A DNA stretch of 64,000 bases from Arthrobacter gandavensis (GCF_015355785.1 NZ_JADKYW010000003.1:248001-312000), one strand, 5' to 3'. Counted from the stretch's first letter, positions 28,107 to 37,797 are shown. Numbers and translations are program-made. The notes: a model not told the origin generated them from the sequence alone.

Positions 28107-28840
28107 GACTTCACCTCCCGGTACCATTTGCCGAGGGCCAGGACGAGGAACGCGGCGGTGCAGGCGAGCAGGAACATGTACAGGCCGGCAAAAAGCCAAG
28201 GGACAAAAAGCAGGAGTGACAGTACGCAGATAATGCCGAAATCTGTGGGCAGAACTGCCAGTGAATACAGCAGCGAGGACGAACGGTTCCCGTCACCGGG
28301 GGCTTTCCCGGCTGCTCGGAGGCTGCGCCGCAGCTGGTCCATCAGCAGGCCGGAGAAGAAGTGGACAGTGGCAAGTACCTGGAACAGCAGCGGCAACAGC
28401 AGCCACTTCGCCTCAAGGTCGTAGAACCGCCACCAGCAGACCAGGAAGGTGAGGTGGATCGAGCCGACCTTGAAGGCATCGACCGTGTGGTCCAGCCATT
28501 CCCCCGCCATGGACCCTCTTCCCGTCAGCCGGGACAGTTGTCCGTCCGCGGAATCAAGGGCGTAGCCCAATATCAGCAGTAATGACACAGTCAGGGAAGA
28601 CAGGAAAGTTGGCTGGACCGCAACGATCATTCCGATGCCGCTGAAGGTTGAAAGTGCGCTGAGCGCCGTCACCTGGTTTGGGCTCAAACCTGCTGAGCAG
28701 GCGGCCGCAGCCAGATAACGGCCGAGTCGCCGGTTGACGTAGCGGGAGTAGGCTGGTGCGCCTTTGGCGCTTTTTTGGGCAGTCGAAAGTCCGTCCAGTG
28801 CTTCTTGGAAAGTTGGCTGCGCCCCAGTTCGCAGTGTCAT
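28097..28840 (-). CDS. CDP-alcohol phosphatidyltransferase family protein
   Basis: 247-aa membrane enzyme with about six TM helices. The signature D-x2-D-G-x2-[AS]-R-x8-9-G-x3-D-x3-D is present as DSADGQLSR followed by GEWLDHTVD. The family transfers a phospho-alcohol from a CDP-alcohol, usually to a membrane lipid. Its position inside an EPS operon rather than with phospholipid genes suggests it modifies or primes a polysaccharide lipid carrier; this is inference. The start lies three bases after the upstream GT stop. Confidence 0.88.
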   Translation of the reverse strand: MTLRTGAQPTFQEALDGLSTAQKSAKGAPAYSRYVNRRLGRYLAAAACSAGLSPNQVTALSALSTFSGIGMIVAVQPTFLSSLTVSLLLILGYALDSADGQLSRLTGRGSMAGEWLDHTVDAFKVGSIHLTFLVCWWRFYDLEAKWLLLPLLFQVLATVHFFSGLLMDQLRRSLRAAGKAPGDGNRSSSLLYSLAVLPTDFGIICVLSLLLFVPWLFAGLYMFLLACTAAFLVLALGKWYREVKSWN

Positions 28841-28843
28841 TTA

Positions 28844-30145
28844 CTACCTCGTTCTCATGTGGGCGGCGTCAGCCGCCGGTCCTGGTTCGGCTGCAGTGGG
28901 TGGGTGTGCAAAAGCGGGTGAAGGGTCCGGCACTTCGCCGCATAACGTTGCCGGCCGGCCAGGACCATGCACCTTCCACCCGGAGTCCGGGTTGCGCCTG
29001 GCTCGGGGGTTCCGGGTGCTGTTTCCGTCAGCCAGGTCTTTCGCGAGAAGCAGGTAGCCTTCGGCGACGTCGTCCCAGCGATAGGCTGCCTGCGCCCGCT
29101 CCCGGGCGCAGGCACCCATGGCTCGGGCCAGCCCCGCATCCGCGTCAAGTTTTTCGATCAGCCCGGTTAGTTGCGCCGCACCGTCGAAGTAGCGTCCAGC
29201 ATCCGAACCGAGCACCTCCCGGTTGAAGACGACGTCGTACGCAAGGACCGCGGTTCCTGAACCCATAGAGCGCAGCAAGGATGGATTGGTTCCACCGACG
29301 GAATGGCCGTGGAGGTAGGTCCGGGCGTGGGTATAGAGCTGGCTCAAGAGTTCCTGGTCCCAGACACCGCCCATCAACCGGATTCGGCGATCCCCTGCGG
29401 CCAGGGCTTCGATCCGCTCGGTGTACGCCGCGGCGTAGGGCGCAGAACCGACGACGACCAGGGGCAGCTCTGCCTTGCTGCTCCGGTACCCTTCGAGGAT
29501 CTGCTCAACATGGTTCTCCGGCTCGAAGCGCGCCACGACCAAATGGAAGCCGTCTGGAACCAGACCCTCTGCGGCCAGCTTGTGCGTTCCCAGGTTGCCG
29601 TCTTCCGGTGCACCGTAAACCAGGAGCCGGGTGTCGACGTCGAACTCGCTGCGGTAGTAGCTGGCAATACCTGCAGCATCGGCGATAAGCGCGTCCGCAC
29701 CGCGGACGGAGGCCTGTTCCGCCCAGCGGTAGTAGCTTCGGCCTTTCCCTCCCCACTTGGATCTCTTCCATTCCAGCCCGTCCACGTGAACGGCCACACC
29801 CGTGGCTGAACGACGCAGCAGTGGCAGGAACGGTGCGTTGGCGGCATTGAAGATGAAAGCCACATCAAACTTGGGCCCGCGGAGCATGTGCATAGCTGAC
29901 AGAGCGGTATGGCTGAGCGTCTCACCGGTCTTCAGTCGAAGCGCCGGCAGATGCACCAGTTTCATGCCGAGATGGAGGGGCGGACGTTCGCTATCATGCG
30001 GACGGCAGTAGACGGTGACGTCCACTCCCCGTTCCACCAGCCGGGATCCGATTTCCTCAATGGCCGTCTCAAACCCGCCATAATGCGCAGGCACACCGCG
30101 CGTGCCGACCATGGCCACCCGGAGCTGGCTGTGTTGGGTACTCAT
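28844..30145 (-). CDS. glycosyltransferase (DUF1972 + GT4)
   Basis: 433-aa glycosyltransferase. The N-terminus MVGTRGVPAHYGGFETAIEE is the DUF1972 motif found in rhamnosyl- and related EPS transferases. The C-terminal GT4 half contains LVVARFEPENHVEQILEGY and HSVGGTNPSLLRSMGSGTAV. The ATG at 30143-30145 is preceded by AAGGAAC; a longer open frame upstream has no SD and a low-complexity N-terminus. It is co-directional with neighbouring EPS genes. The sugar donor is unknown. Confidence 0.9.
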   Translation of the reverse strand: MSTQHSQLRVAMVGTRGVPAHYGGFETAIEEIGSRLVERGVDVTVYCRPHDSERPPLHLGMKLVHLPALRLKTGETLSHTALSAMHMLRGPKFDVAFIFNAANAPFLPLLRRSATGVAVHVDGLEWKRSKWGGKGRSYYRWAEQASVRGADALIADAAGIASYYRSEFDVDTRLLVYGAPEDGNLGTHKLAAEGLVPDGFHLVVARFEPENHVEQILEGYRSSKAELPLVVVGSAPYAAAYTERIEALAAGDRRIRLMGGVWDQELLSQLYTHARTYLHGHSVGGTNPSLLRSMGSGTAVLAYDVVFNREVLGSDAGRYFDGAAQLTGLIEKLDADAGLARAMGACARERAQAAYRWDDVAEGYLLLAKDLADGNSTRNPRARRNPDSGWKVHGPGRPATLCGEVPDPSPAFAHPPTAAEPGPAADAAHMRTR

Positions 30146-30197
30146 CTTGCTGTTCCTTCTTTCAGAGAGGCAGGTTCTTGGAGCGGTCGGACCAACG

Positions 30198-33100
30198 TCA
30201 GGGGCGGGGCTGGCCGGCCCATAGGTTGTCCGATAACGCGGTGACCGGAGCGTTGGTCGCCGACCCCGAGAGATAGCCGCCCAGGCCGATCCGGCCCTGA
30301 GCCTGCAGGGCTGCCGTGGAATCTGTCGCGGAGAGCTGCCACTGCGCCGGTTCCGTCTCGCCCGTCTTCCACACCTTGGCCCGCAGGGTTGTGGGGGAGG
30401 TACCGTTGGCCTGCACACGGACGGTCAACCGGTCGCCGGGCCGGTAAGTCAGCCCGGTGATGGTGGTTTGCGGAATCAAGTAAGAATCGTCCCGGTTCAA
30501 GCTGACTCCAACGGTGCCGTTGGACATATACCGGATTTTCGCCAAGTAGCTCCCCTTCCCGGCGATGTCACGTGCATATACCGACTGGTAGACGCCTCCA
30601 CCAGTGGCTGCCTTATCCAGGCCGATATCCACCTGCATCTCCGTATCCGCTGCGTTGACGCTTGACAGGTACGTGGTGAGGCCCGCCCCGGCCGTTGCGA
30701 GGCGAAGGCGCCCCATTCCGTCTGACACCGTGAAATTCGCAGTCGAACCGACGAGGGTGTAAGCGCCGCCTCGGTCCGCCGCCAGCCAGCCGCTGGTCGC
30801 GGTTCTCCCGAACGAGTCCTGGGCATAGATCATCGGTTCCGGGCCCTCAAGCCGGATCTCTCCGGTCTGTTCAGCGGTATCTCCGTCGGAATCCGTGACA
30901 GTCAGGGTTACGGTGTACGTCCCGGCACGGGGATACGAGTGCGCCGCGGTCCTGCCGGTTCCGGAAGTACCGTCGCCGAACGACCATCTGTAGCTTGCCG
31001 GCGCACCCTCCACGTCCGTTGAACCGGAGGCGTCGAAGGCCACCGAAAGGTCCGAAACCACGGAGGTGAACGCAGCAACAGGCGCGGCATTGGCGACCCT
31101 GATGTTCTGGGTCACGGATGCCGTGGTGCCGTTGGCCGCGGTGACCGTGAGGCGCACGGCGTAGTCGCCGTCAACGGCGTACAACCGCGTGGGTGTTGGA
31201 CCCGTCCCGCTGGTTCCATCCCCGAAGTTCCAGGAATACGTGGCTCCTGCTCCCGCGTCTTCTGCCGAGAATCCGGCGGACCGTCCGTTGGTGCTGGAGG
31301 TAAACGCAGCCGCAGGCGCAGGGTTGCTGACCGAAATGGTCTGTGAGACGGAATCGGCAAGGCCACCGCTGTCCGTGACTGCCAGCGTGACGGTGTATTG
31401 CCCGCCAGCGGCATAGTCGTGGACCGGGTTGCGGCCGGCTCCCGTGGAGCCGTCCCCAAAGTCCCAGGCGTAGGAGGTAATGCTGCCTCTGCCGACATCC
31501 GTCGTCGACGCGTCGAAGCTGGCCCGAAGCTCGCTGACGGATGAGGTGAAGGCTGCCGTGGGACCGATAGGGACCGGGGCGTGCGGACTGGCTGTGGCCG
31601 TTGCTGTGCTCGCAGCTCCGCGGTCGTCCACAACAGTCAGCGTGACGAGGTAGTCCCCAGGGGCTGCATACGTGTGGGTTGGATTGACTCCGGTGCCGGT
31701 GGCGCCGTCGCCGAAGTCCCAGGAGTAGGAACTGATGGTCCCGTCCGGGTCGGTGGAGTCTGCGGCATCAAAGTCGACCGTCAGGTCCCGCACCTTGGTG
31801 GAGAAAGATGCCGTCGGCGTTACGTTGGCGCGGTCAACCTTCAGCTCGGCCTGGGCTGTGCCCTTGGCTCCTAAATTGTCCGTGACGGTCAACGTGACCG
31901 TGTAGGTTCCCGGCCCTTGGTAAGTATGGCCTGAGGTTGCGCCGCTGCCGGCGGCTCCGTCGCCAAAGTCCCACGCGTAAGAGCTGATGGTCCCGTCAAC
32001 GTCCTTGGAAGCGGCAGCATCAAAAGTCGCATCCAGCCCCGAGGACGAACTTTCAAACTGTGCGGTCGGAGCGGCATTGGCCACCGTGACGGTTTCCGTG
32101 GTGGTTGCTTCACCGTCCCTGTCGTCAGTTACCGCCAAGCGGACGGTGTACGTTCCCGCCGCAGCGTAGGTGTGGGCCGTGTTGACTCCGGTGCCGGTCG
32201 TACTGTCGCCGAAGTCCCATCGGTAGTCGGTGACTTCTCCATCGCTGTCGGTAGATGCTCCGGCATCAAAGCCCACTGCCAGGCCCTGAGCCGTGGCTGT
32301 AAACAACGCCTCGGGCAGGGCATTTGGTCCGCTGGTGACGATGGTTGCCGTAGCAGTGGCCTTGGTGCCCGCGTCGTCGGTCACGGTGAGGGTGACGACG
32401 TACTCACCAGGTTCTGCAAAGACATGCTGGACCCGTTCTCCGTCGGCCGTAGCACCGTCGCCCAGGTCCCACTGATAGGAAACGATCCGGCCGTCGGAGT
32501 CGGTGCTTCCTTCTCCTGACAGCACCACGTTTGATCCGTCAACGTTGGAGACGATCTTCACAACCGGAGCTGCGTTAGCCAACTCGCTGGCGTTGTAGTG
32601 GGCACGGATGCGTTCTTCAGTTAGAGCTGTGCCGTACACTGCTGCCTCGTCAATGGTTCCGCGGAAGAAGGGGCTTGAAGCACCTCCCCACGTGCGGTCA
32701 CCGCCAATACGCCAAAAGCCGGTGTACGGTTCCGCTGCAGTTTGCGGGTTGGTACCCGTCAGCACGCCATCGACGTAAAGCTTCATTCCTTCTGCTGACT
32801 GGGTGGCCACCACATGGTGCCACCGGTTGTTGTTGTAGGAGCCGGGCGTGGTGATGGTGTTTTCGGATCCGGTGTAGGTGCCGAACGTCAGTCTTCCGTC
32901 ATCGCGCATGTACACGTGGCGGTCGTAGCTGCCGGACAACCCGGTGTTGGAGTTGCCGAATCCGATGATTTTTCCGCCCGCGTTCGTATCGGTCTTGAAC
33001 CAGGCCTCGGCGCTGTACACCGACGGGTTGTTGGCGGAAGCCCCGGCAGCGGCGATGCCGTCCGAGCCGTTGAAAGTGAAGTTCCCGCTTCCACCGACTC

Positions 33101-35687
33101 CTCCGGAGGCGTTCCTCGTCACTCCACCGGAAACCAGGGCGTCGTTCATGGACAAACTGGTGTCCAGAGCCGTTGACGTGCCGCCGTCATTGAGTCGCCA
33201 GAAAACCTCAGGCGAATCGCTGTAGACGGCATTTCCGTAGTTATCCGCGGGGACCGCAGGGATTTTCGGGGTGCGGCCGCTGGCGGTGTAGTGGTCAGCC
33301 ACCCGCTTCGCGGTCAGCGCAGTCGGGTAAACGGCGACTTCATCGATGTTGCCGTTGAAGCTGCCTGTGGCGGGCTGGCCGGGCCATCCGGCCAGGTTGT
33401 CGCCGCCTATCCGCCAGTACCCGTCGTATGCCTGTCCCTGAGTGTTGTCAGTCCTGAAGGCAGTGCGGACGCCGTCCACGTACAGTGCCATGCCGGCGGC
33501 ACTCATGGTGGCGGTGACATGGTGCCATTCGCCGTCGTTGTAGGACTTGGCGGAGTTGACCGTCACCGTCCGGCCGGGGTAGGCACCAAACCAAATCCGG
33601 CCCCCGTTGTCCATATAGATCATGCGGTCGTATGAAGACGAATTGCCCGTCCTCTGGTTGCCGAAGCCCAGGATTTTTCCACCTGTGGTGGTGGTTGTTT
33701 GGAACCAGGCCTCTGCCGTAAGGGTGTCCGTGCCCGGGGCGAGTGTGCGGTTTGCTATGGAGGCGGTTGCGCTGCCGTCAAAGCGCGAAGCTGCGCTATT
33801 GATGAGGGCCCCCGATGCACCGCGGGTAATGCCGGCCCCCAGGTCGCCGTCGTCGTAGCCAACGTGGTTGTAGGCGATGCTGCCCGCCTGCTCGTCCAGG
33901 GGATAGTACAGAAGTGCGCCGTCCTCCTTGACCATTCGTGAATAGGCAGAGGGCGTGGAGTTGGAGACCGTCACAGGATCGGAGCGCGGGCCGATGTACT
34001 CGTTTCCCGAAGGGTCCTTGACCCGGATGCGGTAGGTGTGGGTGGCTCCGGGTGTGCGGCCTGTGTCGGTAAAGCCCAGTGCCTGGCCCTTCCACCACAC
34101 TGAGCGTGCGTCGACGGATCCAATGGCGGTGAGGCTGTTGTCCCGCAGCACTTCGTAGGTGAGGACGGCGTCGTCGTAGTCCCAGGTGTTGGGCCACGCC
34201 ACACGGACGTTGCCTGCGCTTGTCGAGAGGGGCGAGGGCTTGAGCGCCGGTGAGTAGACCGGAGCCACCTTGTTGGGAGCGATGGACCTCTTGGCGAAGA
34301 CAGCGAGTCCCTGCTGAGCCTTGCCGTTCACCGTGGTGAACTCGCCGCCCTCGACCAGGTAATCCTCATTGTTGTCCAGCGCCCATCCGCCCTGGTACTG
34401 GCGGGTGAAGGTGCCGGTGTTGATCGAAGGGTACCAGTGCAGCAGCGATGGCACCGGCTGCCCGGAGTACTTGCTGTTGCTGCCGGGAGGCGCCTGGTCT
34501 GTGCCGGTGGCATAGATGGTTTCCGCCAGGCTCCGCCGCCAGGTTTGCGGATTTGTTTCCGGAAACTCGCCCAGCGAGGAGCAGTCGTGGGCGTGTGAAA
34601 CGCTGTATAGCACATCGCCCATGACAGCCACGTCCGTGGAAGCTCCATAGCAGTTGTCCAGCCAGACAAGGTCCCCGGTCCAGAAGTCCGCGGCGAAGCG
34701 ACCGTCAAACCAGTGCCCGCCCATGCCGTTGGCGGAGGCGTAGATAACGCCGTCCTTTTCGATCATCTGGGTTACCCAGGACGTGTTCTTGGTCGGACCC
34801 TGCATTTTGGTCTGCGGGATGGGCGTGCTGGTCCACGGCTGGCTCGCGCCGGACGCTCCGTCTACGGCACCAATCCCTATCTGCAGGGAACCGTTGAGTG
34901 TCTGGAAACGGCCACCAAGCACGACCCGGCTGTTGTCCGCGGAAGCGATGATGCCGTGCACGATGTCATCTGTCTGGGGTGCCCACGGCAGCAAGGCCCC
35001 GGTGGATCGGTTGAAGGCAGCGGCGTTGCCGCGCGGCTGGTTGCCGGCCTGTTGGAATGACCCGCCCACGTACAGGGTGGTTGCGGTTGCGTAGACGGTC
35101 TGGACGTTGCCGGCAATGCTGACGCTGAAGGGCAGGAGCGCTCCCGACGCTGCGTCAAAGGTCGCCAGCTTGCTGCGCGGCTGACCCCCTACAGTGGTAA
35201 AGCTGCCGCCGACAATGATCTGGGAGTTGTCCGGGCTGATTTCCACCTCCAATGCCTGCGCATTGAGGTTCGGGTTCCATGGAAGGATCTTTCCGGTGGA
35301 GATTTCAAAAGCCATGGCATTATTGCGCACGACTTCCCCGGCGCCTCCCTCAGGAACGCCCGAAGGGCGTGCCCGCGTGAAGCTGCCCACGGCGTAGGCT
35401 ACGTTGCCATTGACCGCGGTGCTCCAGACAACCCCGTTAATCTGCGGAGTGGTGAGAAGGTCAGCACTGAGCGTTTCGGGAAGTTCCCGCTCCGGAACCC
35501 CCTCCTGCAGGGCGGCATCAGTGAATTCCGGCTGCGCAACCGTCGCGGGGACGGGATCGGCTTGGGCCGGAGGCACTGCCAGGCCAGTCAGCAGGGACGC
35601 CGCACCCAGGACTGCCAGCAGTTTAGTGAAACTCCGGCTGCCGGCTGCTTCCCCATGAAAAGACTCCGCCCTATTTCCTTTACGCAT
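30198..35687 (-). CDS. giant secreted surface protein: beta-propeller, FnIII-like, 2 LamG, 7 PKD, C-terminal jelly-roll
   Basis: 1829-aa predicted exported protein. A signal peptide near residues 20-45 ends with VPPAQA. A propeller-like repeat region follows (about 70-465; VGGSFTTVGGQPRSKLATFD recurs), then a fibronectin-III-like segment (about 485-580) and two LamG/concanavalin-type domains (about 585-806 and 815-1032; WRIGGD in each). Seven PKD domains (about 1040-1618, roughly 83 aa each) come next, six carrying WDFGDG/WNFGDG/WSFGDG-type cores. A terminal domain (about 1620-1829) is shared with the beta-helix protein. No LPXTG or TM anchor was seen. Probably an adhesin or EPS-matrix scaffold. 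The ATG at 35685-35687 overlaps the flippase stop by eight bases and follows GGGAG. Confidence 0.9.
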   Translation of the reverse strand: MRKGNRAESFHGEAAGSRSFTKLLAVLGAASLLTGLAVPPAQADPVPATVAQPEFTDAALQEGVPERELPETLSADLLTTPQINGVVWSTAVNGNVAYAVGSFTRARPSGVPEGGAGEVVRNNAMAFEISTGKILPWNPNLNAQALEVEISPDNSQIIVGGSFTTVGGQPRSKLATFDAASGALLPFSVSIAGNVQTVYATATTLYVGGSFQQAGNQPRGNAAAFNRSTGALLPWAPQTDDIVHGIIASADNSRVVLGGRFQTLNGSLQIGIGAVDGASGASQPWTSTPIPQTKMQGPTKNTSWVTQMIEKDGVIYASANGMGGHWFDGRFAADFWTGDLVWLDNCYGASTDVAVMGDVLYSVSHAHDCSSLGEFPETNPQTWRRSLAETIYATGTDQAPPGSNSKYSGQPVPSLLHWYPSINTGTFTRQYQGGWALDNNEDYLVEGGEFTTVNGKAQQGLAVFAKRSIAPNKVAPVYSPALKPSPLSTSAGNVRVAWPNTWDYDDAVLTYEVLRDNSLTAIGSVDARSVWWKGQALGFTDTGRTPGATHTYRIRVKDPSGNEYIGPRSDPVTVSNSTPSAYSRMVKEDGALLYYPLDEQAGSIAYNHVGYDDGDLGAGITRGASGALINSAASRFDGSATASIANRTLAPGTDTLTAEAWFQTTTTTGGKILGFGNQRTGNSSSYDRMIYMDNGGRIWFGAYPGRTVTVNSAKSYNDGEWHHVTATMSAAGMALYVDGVRTAFRTDNTQGQAYDGYWRIGGDNLAGWPGQPATGSFNGNIDEVAVYPTALTAKRVADHYTASGRTPKIPAVPADNYGNAVYSDSPEVFWRLNDGGTSTALDTSLSMNDALVSGGVTRNASGGVGGSGNFTFNGSDGIAAAGASANNPSVYSAEAWFKTDTNAGGKIIGFGNSNTGLSGSYDRHVYMRDDGRLTFGTYTGSENTITTPGSYNNNRWHHVVATQSAEGMKLYVDGVLTGTNPQTAAEPYTGFWRIGGDRTWGGASSPFFRGTIDEAAVYGTALTEERIRAHYNASELANAAPVVKIVSNVDGSNVVLSGEGSTDSDGRIVSYQWDLGDGATADGERVQHVFAEPGEYVVTLTVTDDAGTKATATATIVTSGPNALPEALFTATAQGLAVGFDAGASTDSDGEVTDYRWDFGDSTTGTGVNTAHTYAAAGTYTVRLAVTDDRDGEATTTETVTVANAAPTAQFESSSSGLDATFDAAASKDVDGTISSYAWDFGDGAAGSGATSGHTYQGPGTYTVTLTVTDNLGAKGTAQAELKVDRANVTPTASFSTKVRDLTVDFDAADSTDPDGTISSYSWDFGDGATGTGVNPTHTYAAPGDYLVTLTVVDDRGAASTATATASPHAPVPIGPTAAFTSSVSELRASFDASTTDVGRGSITSYAWDFGDGSTGAGRNPVHDYAAGGQYTVTLAVTDSGGLADSVSQTISVSNPAPAAAFTSSTNGRSAGFSAEDAGAGATYSWNFGDGTSGTGPTPTRLYAVDGDYAVRLTVTAANGTTASVTQNIRVANAAPVAAFTSVVSDLSVAFDASGSTDVEGAPASYRWSFGDGTSGTGRTAAHSYPRAGTYTVTLTVTDSDGDTAEQTGEIRLEGPEPMIYAQDSFGRTATSGWLAADRGGAYTLVGSTANFTVSDGMGRLRLATAGAGLTTYLSSVNAADTEMQVDIGLDKAATGGGVYQSVYARDIAGKGSYLAKIRYMSNGTVGVSLNRDDSYLIPQTTITGLTYRPGDRLTVRVQANGTSPTTLRAKVWKTGETEPAQWQLSATDSTAALQAQGRIGLGGYLSGSATNAPVTALSDNLWAGQPRP

Positions 35688-36969
35688 TTTTTTCCAGCTC
35701 CCTTTCATGGGGCGTGCTGACGATAGTGCTTTTTGTTTGTGTGGTTCGCAGCGGGACCAGCAGGATCTGCCGGATGGCAAGTCCCCCCAGCGACGCCCCG
35801 AAGGCTGCAGCCAAAGGAGCCAGTGCAGCATTTGCGGTGAGGTGAACGACGAGGACGACGGCGCCAAGGGACACCGCTGTGTCGGCGGATCGGATGAGGA
35901 AGATCCGGGATGGGCTGGATCTCACGGCGGCCAAGACCCCATAGGGGGTGGCTGCAGAAACCGCCGCGGTGTAGGTCAACCAGCCGGCCACAGCGGTCAG
36001 TTCGGGCAGGGTGCCGAGCAGGAGCGGACCGGCAGCGGGCAACGCTGCCACAGCCACCGCAGTACAAACCGCGGTCATGCACAGCAAAGCCATCACTCCC
36101 CGGTCCGCCCGGCGGAGCAGCTGGTCCAGGGCAACTGTGCGGGCACGGGCAAAGGATGCAAAAAGGTACGAGGATATGCCTCCCACCACCAGCATCGCTG
36201 GTGCCGCGTAGACTCGGGCGAGCTCGAGTGCCCCACTGGCCTCGAAGGCAACCAGCATGACTACGGCGCTCCGCAGGGCGGTCAGCAGGGCCGGTCGGAG
36301 AGCTTGCTGTGCCGCGCGCCAGCTGCCATAGGCTGCGACTGTGCGCCATTGCGCACCGCGCAGACTCACCAGGACTCGTTCGACGGAGGGAAGCGCCACG
36401 GCTCCGGCGACTGCGCCGGCGGCTTGGCCCACGGCGATGGCAGCCAGGAATGATGTCACGGTCAACTCCGTCCGCTGCCCAACTACCAGCAGGAGAAGCA
36501 GAGCCGTCGCTATGACTGTCAGGTCCATCAGCATGATCCGTTGGAAGAGCAGGCAGGCCATATGCAGGCGGCGCACCACGTCCTCGATCAAATAAGCGGC
36601 AATGGCCAGACTGAGCAGGAGAGCCTGCATTGCATCGACCAGACCCAGGAACCAAACCACCAGCGGGACGGCGACGGCACACCCCGCAGACAACAGGAAC
36701 AGCCACACTTGCAGCCCCGCTCGGAGCGCGTCCGACTGGCGGTTCAGTACGGTCAGGGAATCACCGACGAATCCGCTGGTAGTTGCTGCCGAGAGAACAA
36801 GTAGTCCATACAGCACGCTCAGCAGGCCAAGGCTGCCCAGGTCCAGCGAGCGGGCGGCGACAGCGAGAACCAGGAAACTGCCGAGGGCCTGGCTGGCCTG
36901 GGCACCCACGGCCCCGACTATGGCGCCATAACGGGTGGCCCCGCGCGAAGGTATGGCCTTGCGGGTCAC
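35680..36969 (-). CDS. Wzx-like oligosaccharide flippase (MOP superfamily)
   Basis: 429-aa protein with about 12 to 14 predicted TM helices and no large soluble domain. The N-terminal GAIVGAVGAQASQALGSFLV and the internal repeat pattern fit the MOP/polysaccharide transport family, which flips undecaprenyl-linked repeat units. It forms a coupled block with the lipoprotein gene upstream (ATGA overlap at 36966-36969) and the giant surface protein downstream (eight-base overlap). Confidence 0.82.
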   Translation of the reverse strand: MTRKAIPSRGATRYGAIVGAVGAQASQALGSFLVLAVAARSLDLGSLGLLSVLYGLLVLSAATTSGFVGDSLTVLNRQSDALRAGLQVWLFLLSAGCAVAVPLVVWFLGLVDAMQALLLSLAIAAYLIEDVVRRLHMACLLFQRIMLMDLTVIATALLLLLVVGQRTELTVTSFLAAIAVGQAAGAVAGAVALPSVERVLVSLRGAQWRTVAAYGSWRAAQQALRPALLTALRSAVVMLVAFEASGALELARVYAAPAMLVVGGISSYLFASFARARTVALDQLLRRADRGVMALLCMTAVCTAVAVAALPAAGPLLLGTLPELTAVAGWLTYTAAVSAATPYGVLAAVRSSPSRIFLIRSADTAVSLGAVVLVVHLTANAALAPLAAAFGASLGGLAIRQILLVPLRTTQTKSTIVSTPHERELEKNA

Positions 36970-37667
36970 GGCAGGTCACCGCGGAAAACCAAAGGTGAGT
37001 GAGAACCGTTCAGGTCGACATAGAGAACGGGGTCCGTGGCACCCGCCGGCAGTTGAAAGGCGTACTCGGCCTCGGCCACCGCCCCCGGTTCCAACTCTCC
37101 GGTCAGGTCGAATGCTTCAACGCCCCTGTAAACGGGCGCTGCCGACACCCGGTCTTCGCCATAAAGCAGTGTCGGGACGACCGCGGTCAAGTCCAGGGTG
37201 TTGGGGGAGCCATTGCGCACGGATACTGTAAACACGATGTATTCGGCACCTGCCACCACGCCGATGCCCTCGTCGTCGACAGTCCCCCGCCTGATATTCG
37301 ATGTTGTTGCGACAACGCCGTCCTCGTACACGGCTGCCCCTTCGAACGACGAGGGCTCCACCAGTACCGGGTTCGCAGCGGCGTCACTGCGAAGAACTAC
37401 GGGCGCACCATCGGCGGACTGCGCGTTCTCCGGCTCGAATGCGGGCCCGCCAAGTGGTCCTGCACTTTCGTGCGGTTCAGGTGTCGGACGCGGATCCGCA
37501 GTCACGGCTGGTGCGGACGTTGCGGGTCCGGGATCGGGAGCCTGCGTGGCGTCGGTGGCATTCCCGGAACAGCCCGCCAGAAGCAGCGCGGTTACGCCCA
37601 GCAGCACGCCCTGATACTTGCGGAAGTTATGGCCGGGAATTGCCCTTGCCGTGAATCTGTTACCCAT
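36966..37667 (-). CDS. lipoprotein of the EPS locus
   Basis: 233-aa predicted lipoprotein with lipobox LLLAGC (Cys about 33). A Pro/Ala-rich linker of about 60 residues precedes a beta-rich domain resembling DUF4352-type ligand-binding folds (IVFTVSVRNGSPNTLDLTAV; SHSPLVFRGDLP). No family was assigned with confidence. It is the first gene of the coupled lipoprotein-flippase-giant protein unit, and its upstream region holds the AAGTA-CCGGC-TACTT dyad. Confidence 0.72.
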   Translation of the reverse strand: MGNRFTARAIPGHNFRKYQGVLLGVTALLLAGCSGNATDATQAPDPGPATSAPAVTADPRPTPEPHESAGPLGGPAFEPENAQSADGAPVVLRSDAAANPVLVEPSSFEGAAVYEDGVVATTSNIRRGTVDDEGIGVVAGAEYIVFTVSVRNGSPNTLDLTAVVPTLLYGEDRVSAAPVYRGVEAFDLTGELEPGAVAEAEYAFQLPAGATDPVLYVDLNGSHSPLVFRGDLP

Positions 37668-37745
37668 TACGAGACCGCTTATCTTTTGAACTAACTGATA
37701 TGTAGAAACTGGAGAAACTTATCTGTCTAGTGCCGAGCCATGCAT

Positions 37746-37760
37746 AAGTACCGGCTACTT
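37746..37760. promoter_or_regulatory. dyad AAGTA-CCGGC-TACTT upstream of EPS operon
   Basis: A 15-bp inverted repeat with five-base arms, 79 bp upstream of the lipoprotein start. It has the same layout as the dyad at 39681-39695. TACTTGG (37798-37804) and TACTTGC (37819-37825) lie nearby. Candidate operator; the binding protein is not known. Confidence 0.5.
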
Positions 37761-37797
37761 CCTTAAATAGTTTTCACTCCGCATCATCGCGGGAAAT

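Noticed and set aside
28097-28840. CDP-alcohol transferase as phosphatidylglycerophosphate synthase
   Set aside because: Context is EPS assembly rather than phospholipid genes and the N-terminal 40 residues differ; function left open.
30837-32570. Repeated DNA in the giant gene as a possible recombined duplication
   Set aside because: It reflects seven diverged PKD domains, a normal protein repeat, not a recent DNA duplication.
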